Of a stretch of 64,000 nucleotides of DNA, positions 34,870-44,178 are shown one piece after another. Origin of the DNA: Clostridia bacterium. Lineage in GTDB: Bacteria > Bacillota > Clostridia > Christensenellales > Aristaeellaceae. The DNA lies in the NCBI GenBank assembly GCA_017524725.1, contig JAFXUZ010000097.1:1-64000 (forward strand), written 5' to 3'. Position numbers and translations under genes: made by a program. The notes beneath the pieces are model-generated. The model ran no database searches and was not told where the DNA came from. It was given only the letters and a program-made list of their open reading frames with translations. Each line of letters opens with the position of its first letter. Position 1 is the stretch's first letter.

Positions 34870-34947
34870 CACATGTTCCGGTCCTGCCGGAACGCCGGAG
34901 TTTCCCGGGGATACAGCCGGTCTCCGATACATCATGACAGGTAAAAA

Positions 34948-35769
34948 ATGATCATTCATATTCCGGACGACTTCGACCTTGAAAAAATCGAAAACAGCGG
35001 CCAGTGCTTCCGCTGGACACGGACGGACAAGGATACCTGGCGTGTCCTCAGCGGCGGTTCATGCCTGTATATTTCCTCACTCGGCAAAGGCGCATATACC
35101 TTTGACTGCAGTGAAGACGAATTCACCCGCCGCTGGAAGGACTATTTCGACCTGGATGAAAGCTATGCTTCCATCCGCGCACGGATCGATCCCGCATCCG
35201 ACCCGTTCCTTCATGCCGCGGCGGAACATGGCAGGGGCATCCGCATCCTGCGGCAGGATCCCTGGGAAACGCTGGTCTCCTTCATCATCTCCCAGAACCG
35301 CAATATCCCCGCCATCCGGCGCTCGGTGGAGAAGCTGTGCTCCCTGTGCGGGGAAAAAAAGACCGACTCCCGGGGCAATGAGTATTCTGCCTTTCCCTCC
35401 CCCTCCGCCATTGCTTCCCTCAGCCCGGAGGATCTGGCCGCCTGCAGGCTCGGGTACCGTGACAAATATGTCCTACAGGCAGCGAAGGACGCCGCATCGG
35501 GATCATTGGACCTTGAAGCGATGCAAAGCATGCCCTGCGCCGATGCCGTAAAGGAACTTGAAAAAATATACGGAGTCGGGAACAAGGTTGCCTGCTGCGC
35601 CGCTCTTTTCGGCCTCCACCGTCTGGACGCTTTTCCCCGGGACGTTTGGATCAACCGCGCCTTGAAAGACAAATACCCGACCGGCTGGCCCTATGAAAAA
35701 TACAGTCCTTACAACGGTGTATACCAGCAGTATATATTCGCGTATTACCGCGCTCTGAAGGGCATATGA
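34948..35769 (+). CDS. OGG1-type 8-oxoguanine DNA glycosylase
   Basis: A 273-residue HhH-GPD base-excision glycosylase. The N-terminal OGG_N-like domain has NSGQCFRWTR. The core has LVSFIISQNRNIPAIRRSVE near residue 110, the hairpin-helix YGVGNKVACCAALFG with the Schiff-base Lys near residue 211, and FPRDVWINRAL with the catalytic Asp near 230. It removes oxidised guanine from DNA and nicks the strand. The length fits bacterial OGG proteins. It lies 78 bases after the AraC gene and is probably separate. Confidence 0.88.
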   Translation: MIIHIPDDFDLEKIENSGQCFRWTRTDKDTWRVLSGGSCLYISSLGKGAYTFDCSEDEFTRRWKDYFDLDESYASIRARIDPASDPFLHAAAEHGRGIRILRQDPWETLVSFIISQNRNIPAIRRSVEKLCSLCGEKKTDSRGNEYSAFPSPSAIASLSPEDLAACRLGYRDKYVLQAAKDAASGSLDLEAMQSMPCADAVKELEKIYGVGNKVACCAALFGLHRLDAFPRDVWINRALKDKYPTGWPYEKYSPYNGVYQQYIFAYYRALKGI

Positions 35770-35832
35770 CGCGTATCGTACGCAGTATTACGGTATTGAC
35801 CGGCGCGCGTACACTTTAAAGGAGGTCCTAAC

Positions 35833-36429
35833 ATGGATATCATTGAAGCCGCCAGGAAATACGTAGAAGACCTGTTCCGGGGAAACGCCGGGGGGCATGA
35901 CGCAGCCCATACCCTGCGGGTGTACCGCAATGCCATGATGATCCAGGAAAAAGAAAGAAACGGCGATCCGGAGACCGTCGCTCTTGCGGCCCTTCTCCAC
36001 GACGCCGACGACCATAAGCTGTTCCATACGGAAAACAACCAAAACGCCCGTTCCTTCCTGGCGTCCCACGGCGTGGACGAAAATAAAGCCGAACGGATCA
36101 TTGCGGCCGTCAACTCCGTATCCTTCAGCCAAAACCGCGGGAAACGTCCTGATACCCCGGAGGGAAAGATCGTACAGGATGCGGACCGCCTGGACGCTAT
36201 CGGCGCCATCGGCATCGCCCGCACATTCGCTTACGGCGGGGAGCACGGACGGGGCCCGGACGATTCCATCGCCCACTTCCATGAAAAGCTTCTCCTCTTG
36301 AAGGACGAAATGAATACGTTCACCGCCAGGACCATGGCCGAAGAGCGGCACGCCTTTATGCTCGCCTTCCTGGAGCAATACGCCCGGGAAACCGGTACGG
36401 AACCCGCCGGCAGTCCGGAAAACGCCTGA
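35833..36429 (+). CDS. HD domain phosphohydrolase
   Basis: A 198-residue YedJ/YpgQ-like HD protein. HDAAHTLRVYRNA near residue 22 gives the first His, LLHDADDHK near 55 the His-Asp pair, and IVQDADRLDAIGAIGIAR near 115 the last ligand. The length and order are typical of uncharacterised HD hydrolases that act on nucleotides. The ATG follows a strong AAGGAGGTC. It starts 63 bases after the glycosylase, so the two may be co-transcribed as a DNA-damage or nucleotide-clearance pair. Confidence 0.88.
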   Translation: MDIIEAARKYVEDLFRGNAGGHDAAHTLRVYRNAMMIQEKERNGDPETVALAALLHDADDHKLFHTENNQNARSFLASHGVDENKAERIIAAVNSVSFSQNRGKRPDTPEGKIVQDADRLDAIGAIGIARTFAYGGEHGRGPDDSIAHFHEKLLLLKDEMNTFTARTMAEERHAFMLAFLEQYARETGTEPAGSPENA

Positions 36430-36466
36430 TGACGTCGCTCGTCAAATGGTGTTTTTCCTGCGGATA

Positions 36467-36850
36467 TCAAAGGATAAATCCCGCGATCATCCTTGCCAGC
36501 GCGCCGATATCCGTGTTCCCGCTGATCCTGAACGTGGCGTCCACCCCGTTGCCGAAGGACAGCGTCAATTCGGAATCCGGCGTCAGTTCGATCATTCCCG
36601 GGGTCTGGACGGAGAAGAACTGCACCTTGCTGTAGGGCAGGCTGGCATACGATCTCCTTTTTCCCGCCAGTCCCTGCACGTCGACGGCAATGATCCGTTT
36701 GTCGGTGAATACCACCTGGTCCCGGACTGTCTGGAACGCTGTGACGCATACCTCCCCGGGCACCAGCAAGGCGTATATCTCCTTGCGGACCTCCTGCATC
36801 TCAATGGGCTTCAGGGTGTAGATCCCGCTTGTGTTAAAACTGATGGCCAT
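36467..36850 (-). CDS. PH-domain-like protein (bacterial PH/YvbH type)
   Basis: A 127-residue protein with a predicted bacterial pleckstrin-homology fold: VRKEIYALLVPGE, AFQTVRDQVVFTDKRIIAV and YSKVQFFSVQTPG, a common pattern for bPH_2-type proteins. It has no membrane helix or signal. The ATG at 36850 follows GAAAGGAAAG; the longer frame to 36934 is unsupported. It is convergent with the HD gene. Function unknown. Confidence 0.78.
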   Translation of the reverse strand: MAISFNTSGIYTLKPIEMQEVRKEIYALLVPGEVCVTAFQTVRDQVVFTDKRIIAVDVQGLAGKRRSYASLPYSKVQFFSVQTPGMIELTPDSELTLSFGNGVDATFRISGNTDIGALARMIAGFIL

Positions 36851-36998
36851 GGTAGTCTTTCCTTTCTTTATCCTGTCACCGCTTTTTCTTTGCCTTGTAT
36901 GCAAGGGGAAAGCATACAGACAGTCAGAACTCATTTTGCGATCCCGGCAGCACGGCGGCGATCTGTCTTAACAGCAAAAGCGTACGGGATCCTGCGGT

Positions 36999-38147
36999 TC
37001 ATCTGACAGTGATCCCGTTTTCCTCCGCATACGCCGCGGCGGCAGATCCCTCGCTGCAGCTGATGGCGAACCCGGGGATCATCTCGTACCCGGCGCCGTT
37101 GTACCGACAGCCGAAAGCGTATTCGCCGATCTCAGTCACGCTGTCCGGTATGGCGGCGGAGGTGATGCCGGTACAGCCTTCAAAAGCGTAACAGTCGATG
37201 AATGTGACGGAATCGGGGATCGTGAGCTTCCCTGTGAAGCCGGTGCAGTCCCCGAAAGCGCCCCAGCCGATGCTTGTCACGCCCTGCGGAATGGTCAGCT
37301 TCCCCGTGAAACCGGTGCAGAAGTTGAAGGCGACGCCTTCAATGACCCTGAGACCGGAAGGAAGCTTGAGCTGCCCTGTGAGGGACACACACGACTCAAA
37401 AGCATTTGCCCCGATCTCGGTCAGGCTGTCCGGGAATGTGATGCTGCCATTCAGCCCGCCGCAGTACTGGAAAGCCGATCTCCCGATCCTTTTAACACCG
37501 TCGGGGACAACGTAATCGTTCATCTTCTTTCCCCCGGGAGCAGCGAGCAGCACAGTCCCGTCAGCGGTGAACAGGATCCCTTTCACCGTCTTGTAGCTTT
37601 TATTCCCTTTCGGTACTGTAAAGGCGGTCAGCTCCCGGCACCCAGCAAAAGCTCCTTCGCCGATGCTCTCGACGCCTGCGGGGATGGCGACCCTGCCTTC
37701 AAGCCCAATGCATAAGCGGAAAGCGTCCGGGCCGATCTCCCTGAGATTTTCGGGGATCTTCAATTCACCGTTAAAGGAATAGCACCAGCTGAACGCGCCT
37801 TCACCCAGCGTCTCCATGCTGTTTGGGATCCTGAGTTCCCCTGTAAAGGGACAGTTGTAGAAAGCGGCGTCCCCGACGCGCGTCACTCCTTCCGGTATCT
37901 CCAGGCGGCCGGTCAGGTCCTGCCGGTCGTAAAACGCCATATTGCCGATGCCCGTCACGCGGTATCCGTCCACCTCGGCAGGGATGATCAGATCGGCGCT
38001 TTTGCCCATGAAACCCACGATCTCCGCGATACCGTCCTTCAAAAGGATGTATTCAAAATCACCGCAGGTGTGCTTTTCCGGCGTAAGCGCCACAGCGAAT
38101 GCCGGAAGCAGCGTCAATACAGCCAGCATAGCAAACAGCTTTTTCAT
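36999..38147 (-). CDS. Secreted BspA-type leucine-rich repeat protein
   Basis: A 382-residue exported protein. The signal peptide is MKKLFAMLAVLTLLPAFAVA. The rest is about ten tandem BspA/LRR_5 repeats of about 23 residues with the pattern I-P-x-G-V-x-x-I-G-x-x-A-F, for example IPAGVESIGEGAFAGC. The C-terminus (SAAAAYAEENGITVR) is the common capping end of these proteins. No LPXTG or other anchor is visible, so it is probably released. Such repeats bind host or matrix proteins in some bacteria, but that is not shown here. Confidence 0.92.
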   Translation of the reverse strand: MKKLFAMLAVLTLLPAFAVALTPEKHTCGDFEYILLKDGIAEIVGFMGKSADLIIPAEVDGYRVTGIGNMAFYDRQDLTGRLEIPEGVTRVGDAAFYNCPFTGELRIPNSMETLGEGAFSWCYSFNGELKIPENLREIGPDAFRLCIGLEGRVAIPAGVESIGEGAFAGCRELTAFTVPKGNKSYKTVKGILFTADGTVLLAAPGGKKMNDYVVPDGVKRIGRSAFQYCGGLNGSITFPDSLTEIGANAFESCVSLTGQLKLPSGLRVIEGVAFNFCTGFTGKLTIPQGVTSIGWGAFGDCTGFTGKLTIPDSVTFIDCYAFEGCTGITSAAIPDSVTEIGEYAFGCRYNGAGYEMIPGFAISCSEGSAAAAYAEENGITVR

Positions 38148-38236
38148 GATCTGCCTCCATCATTGTTTTATGTTCTTTATCAGTCCTGTTCCGTCTGCAA
38201 TAATATACGGCCAGGGATCCCGGGCCGAAGGCCGTT

Positions 38237-39518
38237 TTATTCCGCTTCGGGGGTAAGTCTCAGGCGTGCGTAGGATTCGCCCATCAGGATATGTTCAAAG
38301 CCTTCGCCGGAGCTGCCCTTCGGGCAGGTAAGTTCCACTTCGACGCCGGCCTGGAACACCATCACGATATCGCTGCCGCCAAAGAGGAAGTATCCCATGG
38401 GATCCCCTTTTTCTACTCTGTCGCCCACAGCCAGGCCTTCCTCCCAGTTGCAGGAGCAGATCTGGGACATGCCGATGGGGAGCACCGCCACCAGGCCGTA
38501 TTCTCCGGTATCGATGACCGCGCAGTCCCGCGTTTCGATCATCTGCCAGCCCGGAATGGCATCTTCCAGCACATAGCGCCCCGTCACGGGATCCCAAACG
38601 GTGATGCCGCCAGCCGCGTTGGTGCCGGGCACCTTATTCAGCTCCACGATGGTCCCGCTGACCGGGAAATGATACCGGTGATAGTCGTTCACGTCCAGGA
38701 AGGTGTGCGTCAGCGTGCCGCCGCGGAAGGCGTCCGCATAAGCGGAATCCGGCCCCAGCAGCTGAGAAACGGACGTGAAATTGGCGGACTTGATCTTTAC
38801 GCCTTCAGCCTGCACAAGATCACCGTGTTCGTCAACACGCCATACGCCCTGCGGTTTGGAATCCGCCGGAGACACCACTTCGCTGTCCGCAACGGGACGT
38901 ACGGAAGGATCGATCAGGTGCCGGGCAAACCAATCGTTAAAGGTGGTCCATACGTTCTCCCCGGCATACCAGCCGTACTGCATATTCATGGAGGGATCGT
39001 TCATGATCCGATTCCAGTAAAAATCGTTCCAGCTTTCCTCCGTGGATAGAAAAGCGCCCCATTCATCGGAGTAATCACTGAGCCAGGACGCAATGGGCTC
39101 ATGGTACTGAAGCGTGGGATAATATTATCCCTTTCCTTCCAGTTCTTCCAGCGGCTGGTCGAACAGGAACCAGATATAGTCGATGCTCTGGTCGATGGTA
39201 TCGTACAGCGAGGGATACTCCGCGTCCTTCAGCACGTTCCACGGCATGCAGGTGGTGAGCCAGTCGATATAATCGTACAGTTCGTCTACACTGCCGATGG
39301 GATTGGTCTGGGCATCGGGATTGATCTTCCGCGCCAGGGCAATGGTTTTTTCCATCAGGGCTTCAGTTCCGGGTCGGCTTCAAGGTACGCTTCCATATCG
39401 AGCCTGGCCCGGGAATGTTCTGTCCCGGAAACAGGCGTCGCTTCCGAAATCGCCGTGCCGGCGATGCCTGCCGCGGCAAAAAGGAACAGAGCCATCAGGA
39501 TAGCAAGTTTTTTTTCAT
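38237..39518 (-). pseudogene. Broken phosphatidylserine decarboxylase-like gene
   Basis: The gene starts at an ATG at 39518 and covers about 427 codons in three parts. The first frame encodes a signal peptide (LAILMALFLFAAAGIAG) but begins out of register with the ATG because of an A8 tract. A second shift occurs near 39358-39362, just before MEKTIALARKINPDAQ. A TAA at 39127-39125 then interrupts an otherwise continuous frame (EELEGKG, stop, YYPTLQYHEPIASW). The last part has the decarboxylase core with YHRYHFP near the middle and FLFGGSDIV, the self-cleavage Gly-Ser region. Three lesions make full-length protein unlikely, barring sequencing errors. Confidence 0.8.
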
Positions 39519-39539
39519 GGCGTTATTCTACCTTGATAT
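39511..39539. repeat. Homopolymer A8 tract at the psd-like start codon
   Basis: On the minus strand the ATG at 39518 is followed by eight A. Nine A would place the signal peptide in frame with this ATG. Slippage in such a tract could switch translation on or off, although the two further lesions argue for decay. Confidence 0.5.
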
Positions 39540-39850
39540 CACCTGAATTTAACCGCTGTGCCGTAAGCCATGACCTCCGCGGCGCTCTGCATGATGCTGG
39601 AGGTTGCATATCGCATGCATACGATGGCGTCCGCTCCAAGACTTTTCGCTTCCTCGATCATCCGATCGGTGGCGATCCGGCGGGCCTTGTCCATCATCTC
39701 GTTGTATTTTGTCAGTTCGCCCCCCACCAGAGTTTTAAAACCGGCTCCGATATCCCTGAAAGCGTTGACCGTCTGGATGGTGCTGCCCCTGACGATCCCC
39801 AGAGGCTCCACTTCCCTGCCCGCAATGTTCTCCGTCGTTACGATAAGCAT
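39539..39850 (-). CDS. YbjQ/UPF0145 family heavy-metal-binding-like protein
   Basis: A 103-residue protein with the complete UPF0145 pattern: TTENIAGREVEPLGIVRGST at the start, GGELTKYNEMMDKAR in the middle and ADAIVCMRYATSSIMQ towards the end. It probably forms a pentameric ring and the role is unknown. The ATG at 39850 follows AAAGGGG at seven bases; a longer frame to 39901 lacks a ribosome-binding site. Confidence 0.92.
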   Translation of the reverse strand: MLIVTTENIAGREVEPLGIVRGSTIQTVNAFRDIGAGFKTLVGGELTKYNEMMDKARRIATDRMIEEAKSLGADAIVCMRYATSSIMQSAAEVMAYGTAVKFR

Positions 39851-40011
39851 AACGATACCCCTTTCTTTTTTTACGTTGTCTCCCTGTACATGCAGGGTCA
39901 TGTGCTGCTTAAGTACCGGGGAGTCTTTATAGCCCCCTGCTATCTGCTTTTCATTATCTCAATTTTTAAAACATCCGTCAAGTTTATGATTTATGCGATC
40001 ACAAAGGTTTT

Positions 40012-40332
40012 TTGTTATTGCATGCCTACCGGATGACAGATGAAGCGAAGATGGCAGACAAGATCATTGACATCATGGGGGTCTGCGAAGCTACCGGCAA
40101 CCCTCATCTCCTCTGGTTCCGGAAACTGCTGGATGAGCACTTCCCTGGAATTATTGCTCATGCAACATATCAGATATCAGCGGGTAAGATCGAAGGCATT
40201 AACCAGAAAATCAAGACACTCAGGTGGCACGGCTATGGGTATCCAGATGATGAATACTTCTTCCTGAAGCTCTTCGACATGAGTCGCCAGGGCTATGTTC
40301 GGAATGTATCATCACACAGATTTAGTGATTGA
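40012..40332 (+). mobile_element. ISL3-type transposase, C-terminal remnant
   Basis: About 106 codons match the end of an ISL3-family transposase: the GKIEGINQKIKTLRWHGYGY segment followed by PDDEYFFLKLFDMSR is the typical C-terminus. The upstream two thirds, including the first catalytic residues, are missing, and no terminal repeats are visible. Codon use is more AT rich than in neighbouring genes. It is a dead relic of a past insertion, lying between the YbjQ and carboxylesterase genes. Confidence 0.8.
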
Positions 40333-40342
40333 ACCAAGTAAG

Positions 40343-40382
40343 AAAAAGCACCGCCGCGGTGATTGATCACTCTGCGGCGGTG
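40343..40382 (-). terminator. Terminator of the carboxylesterase operon
   Basis: A 9-bp stem, CACCGCCGC (40349-40357) with GCGGCGGTG (40374-40382), is followed on the minus strand by CTTTTTC. It lies 11 bases after the carboxylesterase stop. Confidence 0.85.
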
Positions 40383-40393
40383 TGTTCACAAGC

Positions 40394-41923
40394 TCATATC
40401 TCCCCGGCAAACCGTTCCTGCAGGAAGGTCATCAGCGGTGCCTCGGGGCATTTTTCGCTCATCGCAGCATCGCAAAAGCGCATCCTGACCGGATCACGGG
40501 TCTCGAAGGATTGCCATATGGGCAGGGCGTTTCCGTGAAGGTCCTCTCCGTTGGGATCGCCGGTTTTGATGTAATTGCACCAGTAATCGCACATCTGCCT
40601 GGCCAGGTCGTAATGCTTCCCGGTGAAGGGCCGCCAGCATTTTGCCAGCGTCTCAAAAAAGAACCACAGGTCCGACGAGTGGAAAGCGCCTGGATGGTCC
40701 CATCCGGGAATCTCCGGGCAGAAAAGGTAATAATACAGCGGCGTCTTCTCCCCCTGCTTTTCAAAACGCCGCGCCGCGGCGCGGATAGCGAACTCGATGG
40801 AATTGATCCCACCCTCCCGCGAAACGGTCTCCCGGGACGCCGGATCCGAAAAGCAGGCAAGGAACCTGTCCGCGTCGTTTCCGAACAGACGCCGGGCATA
40901 TTCCCCGGATGTTTCACCCGTTTTCACCAGATCCGGCCAGGCGAAGAATTCACTGTCGGTGTGCCCCAGCAGCACCGGTACCTTCAGCCTTTCCCCGTCC
41001 AGGAACCATTCGCCGCTTGAGCGCATGGAGAACACTCCGTCCACCGCTTCGCAGAAGGTTTTGCCCCAGCCGTGGATCCCGTCCCATTCCAGGGACTTGT
41101 CCCTGAGGGTCACGGCGTCGATCTGACGTGCTTCATCAAGGTTTTTGACTCCAAGGAAGTCAAAAAAAGCCTTGCCTTTTTCTTCGGCGGACTTTTTATC
41201 GTTGGAAAGGCCGAATTCCGATGGATAGGGCGAATGGAAGGTGCCGCTCTGGATGATGGCCCTTTGGAACAGGCCCCGGTTGGCGGGGCAGGTCATCTGG
41301 GCGGAAACGCTCATGCCGCCGGCCGACTGCCCGCCAATGGTGATGTTCCCGGGATCGCCCCCGAAGGAAGCGATGTTCCTCTTGACCCAGCGCGTGGCGG
41401 CCTGCTGGTCCAGAAAGCCGAAATTGGCCGGCGCCTCGGGAGCCTCCGCCGTCAATTCCGGATGGCTGAAGAAACCGAACACGTTCACCCGGTAATTGAC
41501 CGTGACCACGACGATACCCCGGCGGGCAATACGTTCGCCGTCAAATTCCATTTCGGCGGAGTATCCCACCTGCAGCCCGCCGCCGAAATACCACACGAAC
41601 ACAGGCATATCCCTGCGCCCGTCTGCCGGAGCCCAGATATTCAGCGTCAGGCAGTCCTCGCTCATGGGTATCTCCCGGTCCACATGCCATTCCCTGTCGT
41701 ACAGTTGTTTGGGATCCGCGCTGATGGGCGCCTGCATCGGGATGGCCGAAAAAGCATAACAGGCCCTTTCACCCTCCCAGGGAACGCAGGGCTGCGGCGC
41801 GCGCCAGCGGTTGGCGCCCACGGGCGGCGCGGCATACGGGATCCCCTTGTAGCTGGTAATGCGCGGGTCTGCCGCCGGCAATCCCGCCACCCAGCCGCTT
41901 TCCGTTTTCACTTTCCTGATCAT
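40394..41923 (-). CDS. Carboxylesterase family protein (type B)
   Basis: A 509-residue alpha/beta hydrolase. The nucleophile elbow is GGQSAGGMS near residue 197, the oxyanion loop is WYFGGGLQVG near 108, and the catalytic His is in PGAFHSSDLWFF near 420. The acidic residue is probably in the DSEFFAWPD region near 328. SEDCLTLNIWAP is typical of type-B esterases. No signal peptide. The ATG overlaps the stop of the upstream glycosyltransferase, so they are translated together. The substrate may be an acylated sugar or xenobiotic ester. Confidence 0.9.
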   Translation of the reverse strand: MIRKVKTESGWVAGLPAADPRITSYKGIPYAAPPVGANRWRAPQPCVPWEGERACYAFSAIPMQAPISADPKQLYDREWHVDREIPMSEDCLTLNIWAPADGRRDMPVFVWYFGGGLQVGYSAEMEFDGERIARRGIVVVTVNYRVNVFGFFSHPELTAEAPEAPANFGFLDQQAATRWVKRNIASFGGDPGNITIGGQSAGGMSVSAQMTCPANRGLFQRAIIQSGTFHSPYPSEFGLSNDKKSAEEKGKAFFDFLGVKNLDEARQIDAVTLRDKSLEWDGIHGWGKTFCEAVDGVFSMRSSGEWFLDGERLKVPVLLGHTDSEFFAWPDLVKTGETSGEYARRLFGNDADRFLACFSDPASRETVSREGGINSIEFAIRAAARRFEKQGEKTPLYYYLFCPEIPGWDHPGAFHSSDLWFFFETLAKCWRPFTGKHYDLARQMCDYWCNYIKTGDPNGEDLHGNALPIWQSFETRDPVRMRFCDAAMSEKCPEAPLMTFLQERFAGEI

Positions 41924-42921
41924 TCGTTATCCTCCCCTTCCGATCCTTCCAGCCAGCGGCGCCCGGTCTTCTCCCAGGTGCGTTCGCTGATGATATAGCG
42001 CGGACGGCGCTTTGTTTCCATATATGTTTTGCCCAGGTACTGCCCGATGACACCGGTGGAGATCAGCTGGATGCCTCCGATAATGCACACGAGGCATACG
42101 GTGGAGGCCCAGCCGGCCACCGTATTCCCCCGGATCGCCATCACAACCGCCCAGACAGCGGCAATAAGCCCCGCCAGGCTGAAAAAGACCCCGATCCCTG
42201 TGATGATGGACAGGGGACGCACCGACAGGCTGGTGATCCCGTCAAAGGCCAGGGCCAGCATTTTACGCAGGGGATAATGGCTTTCCCCCGCAAGGCGCTC
42301 GGCACGCTCGTAATAGACAGTGGAGCTTTTAAAGCCGACCAACGGGATCATTCCCCTCAGGAAGATGTTCACCTCCTGGAAATCGGCGAATTCCTTCAGC
42401 ACCCGGGCGCTCACCAGGCGGTAATCCGCGTGGTTGAACACGATCTCCGCTCCAAGCAGCTTCATCAGCCTGTAGAAGCTCTCGGCAGTGAAGCGTTTGA
42501 AAAAGGTATCGGTATCTCGCCTGGACCTGACTCCGTAAACCACCTCGCAGCCCGCCAGGTATTCGTCCACCATCCTGTCCATGGCGTTGATGTCGTCCTG
42601 TCCGTCACAGTCGATGGAAATGGTGATGTCGCATTTGTCCCTGGCTTCCATCAGTCCGGCAAGCACCGCGTTCTGGTGACCGCGATTGCGGCTTTGGCTG
42701 ATGCCGATGAAGTGTTCGTCCTTTTCCGCCAGGGAACGGATGATCTCCCAGGTGGAATCCCGGGATCCGTCGTTGACGAACAGCACACGGCTGCGGGAAC
42801 TGATCTTCCCCGCTTCCGTCAGAGAAGCCAGCTTGTCAAGGAACATGGGAGCTGTGATGGGCAGCACCTTTTCCTCGTTGTAGCAGGGGATCACGATCCA
42901 TAGTATCGGTTTGGGTGCCAT
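41920..42921 (-). CDS. Glycosyltransferase family 2, GtrB/DPM1-like
   Basis: A 333-residue membrane-associated glycosyltransferase. The GT-A domain opens with VIPCYNEEKVLPIT and has SIDCDGQDDINAMDRMVDEY with the Asp-rich metal site near residue 100, then VYGVRSRRDTDTFFKRFTA. Two hydrophobic helices follow (about 235-295), and the end GQYLGKTYMETKRRPRYI is typical. Members transfer glucose or related sugars to a polyprenyl phosphate for envelope glycan modification. It is the first gene of a two-gene unit with the esterase. Confidence 0.92.
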   Translation of the reverse strand: MAPKPILWIVIPCYNEEKVLPITAPMFLDKLASLTEAGKISSRSRVLFVNDGSRDSTWEIIRSLAEKDEHFIGISQSRNRGHQNAVLAGLMEARDKCDITISIDCDGQDDINAMDRMVDEYLAGCEVVYGVRSRRDTDTFFKRFTAESFYRLMKLLGAEIVFNHADYRLVSARVLKEFADFQEVNIFLRGMIPLVGFKSSTVYYERAERLAGESHYPLRKMLALAFDGITSLSVRPLSIITGIGVFFSLAGLIAAVWAVVMAIRGNTVAGWASTVCLVCIIGGIQLISTGVIGQYLGKTYMETKRRPRYIISERTWEKTGRRWLEGSEGEDNE

Positions 42922-43119
42922 ATCCTTCTCCTTCCGGCGCGCCTCTTAACACAGATCGGCAGCCGCCGACGCATGAAATTGCCCGATTATTCAGGACGCC
43001 TCGCACCGAAGACGGAACAGATCCTTTACGTTATGCCCATATTGCACGGGATCGCCTTCCCGCGGGCAGAAGCCTGAAGCAGGGTCCTGACAATACGATT
43101 ATACCACATAGATATTGCC

Positions 43120-43148
43120 TTGACAAACGGACGCAAAATGAGTATCAT
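43120..43148 (+). promoter_or_regulatory. SigA promoter of the cyclic-nucleotide/partner-switch operon
   Basis: TTGACA (43120-43125), a 17-base spacer and TATCAT (43143-43148), with an AT-rich stretch upstream. It lies 54 bases before the ATG at 43203, which is preceded by GGGGAGG. Confidence 0.8.
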
Positions 43149-43202
43149 TAGCAAAGAATCATTTTCCAGGGACATAGCCGACAAGGGGAGGAATAAACGG
43201 AC

Positions 43203-44090
43203 ATGAATACCAAGGTTTTCGCTAAAAACGAAGTGGTCTTCCGCGAGGGCGAGTTAGGCAAGACCTTCTACGAGATCACGGAAGGCACCGCCGGCGTTTA
43301 CCTGCATTATGGCAAGGCGGACCAGCAGAAGCTGGCTGATATGAAACCCGGCCAGTATTTCGGCGAGATGGCGATCATCGAAGTCTGGCCCCGCAGTGCG
43401 ACCGTCGTGGCGGAAGAAGAACTGCGCGCCATCGAGCTGACCTCCGAAGACCTGAATTTCTTTTTCAATGAGCAGCCGGACAGGATCAAGGCGCTGATGA
43501 ACCAGCTGGGCGATCGTCTTCGCCAACTGACAAAGGATTACGATGACGTAAACGCCTTCATCCGCGAAAAGCAGGAAGCCGGCGCACAGCAGAAAGAGGG
43601 TTTCCTTTCCAGGCTGAAAAAATATAAGGAGGTCAGGGATTACGCAGCGAAGCTCGGCGCCGTCACAGTCGAGGACAAGGCCAGGGACGATTTTGGCGAG
43701 GACGCGGCGAAAGCGGTTCTGCCGGTTAAATACTATAACGCGGGTGAGATCATTTTCCGTGAAGGCGATGAAAGCGTCTTCATGTATCAGATCCACGGCG
43801 GTTCCGTCTCCATCTTTGTGAACTACGGTACGTCCGAAGAAACGAAACTGACAACGCTGTATACCAACGCTTTCTTCGGCGAGATGGGCATTGTATCCAA
43901 CGATAAGCGCAGCGCGACGGCTGTGGTGGCGGAAAACGAGACCGTGCTGGAAGCCATCCGCGCGGAAGACCTGGAGACGCTGTTCAAAGCCAATCCCATG
44001 AAGGTCGAAATGATCCTGGGGCACCTCGCCAACCGCCTCCGGAGGCTCACCGCGGATTATCTCGGATTGTGCTGGACTGCCGCAAAATAA
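43203..44090 (+). CDS. Protein with two cyclic-nucleotide-binding domains
   Basis: A 295-residue cytosolic protein made of two CNB domains (about 1-120 and 165-290) joined by a charged, helical linker (EKQEAGAQQKEG). Each has a phosphate-binding cassette: FGEMAIIEVWPRSATV near residue 57 and FGEMGIVSNDKRSATAV near 226. The Glu and Arg that contact cyclic nucleotide are kept in both. There is no DNA-binding domain, catalytic domain or membrane span. It is the first gene of the operon and likely acts as a receptor, passing a signal to downstream partners. Confidence 0.9.
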   Translation: MNTKVFAKNEVVFREGELGKTFYEITEGTAGVYLHYGKADQQKLADMKPGQYFGEMAIIEVWPRSATVVAEEELRAIELTSEDLNFFFNEQPDRIKALMNQLGDRLRQLTKDYDDVNAFIREKQEAGAQQKEGFLSRLKKYKEVRDYAAKLGAVTVEDKARDDFGEDAAKAVLPVKYYNAGEIIFREGDESVFMYQIHGGSVSIFVNYGTSEETKLTTLYTNAFFGEMGIVSNDKRSATAVVAENETVLEAIRAEDLETLFKANPMKVEMILGHLANRLRRLTADYLGLCWTAAK

Positions 44091-44178
44091 GCTTGATCCC
44101 AAGGAGCAGCGTATGCTGGACCCGGGACCTGGTGAACGCCGGGTTTCCGGGTTTTTCAGCGGACAGAGGGAAACTAAC

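Noticed and set aside
39511..39518. Phase-variable switch at the A8 tract as the main explanation of the psd-like gene
   Set aside because: Two further lesions in the same gene cannot be repaired by slippage in the tract, so decay is more likely.
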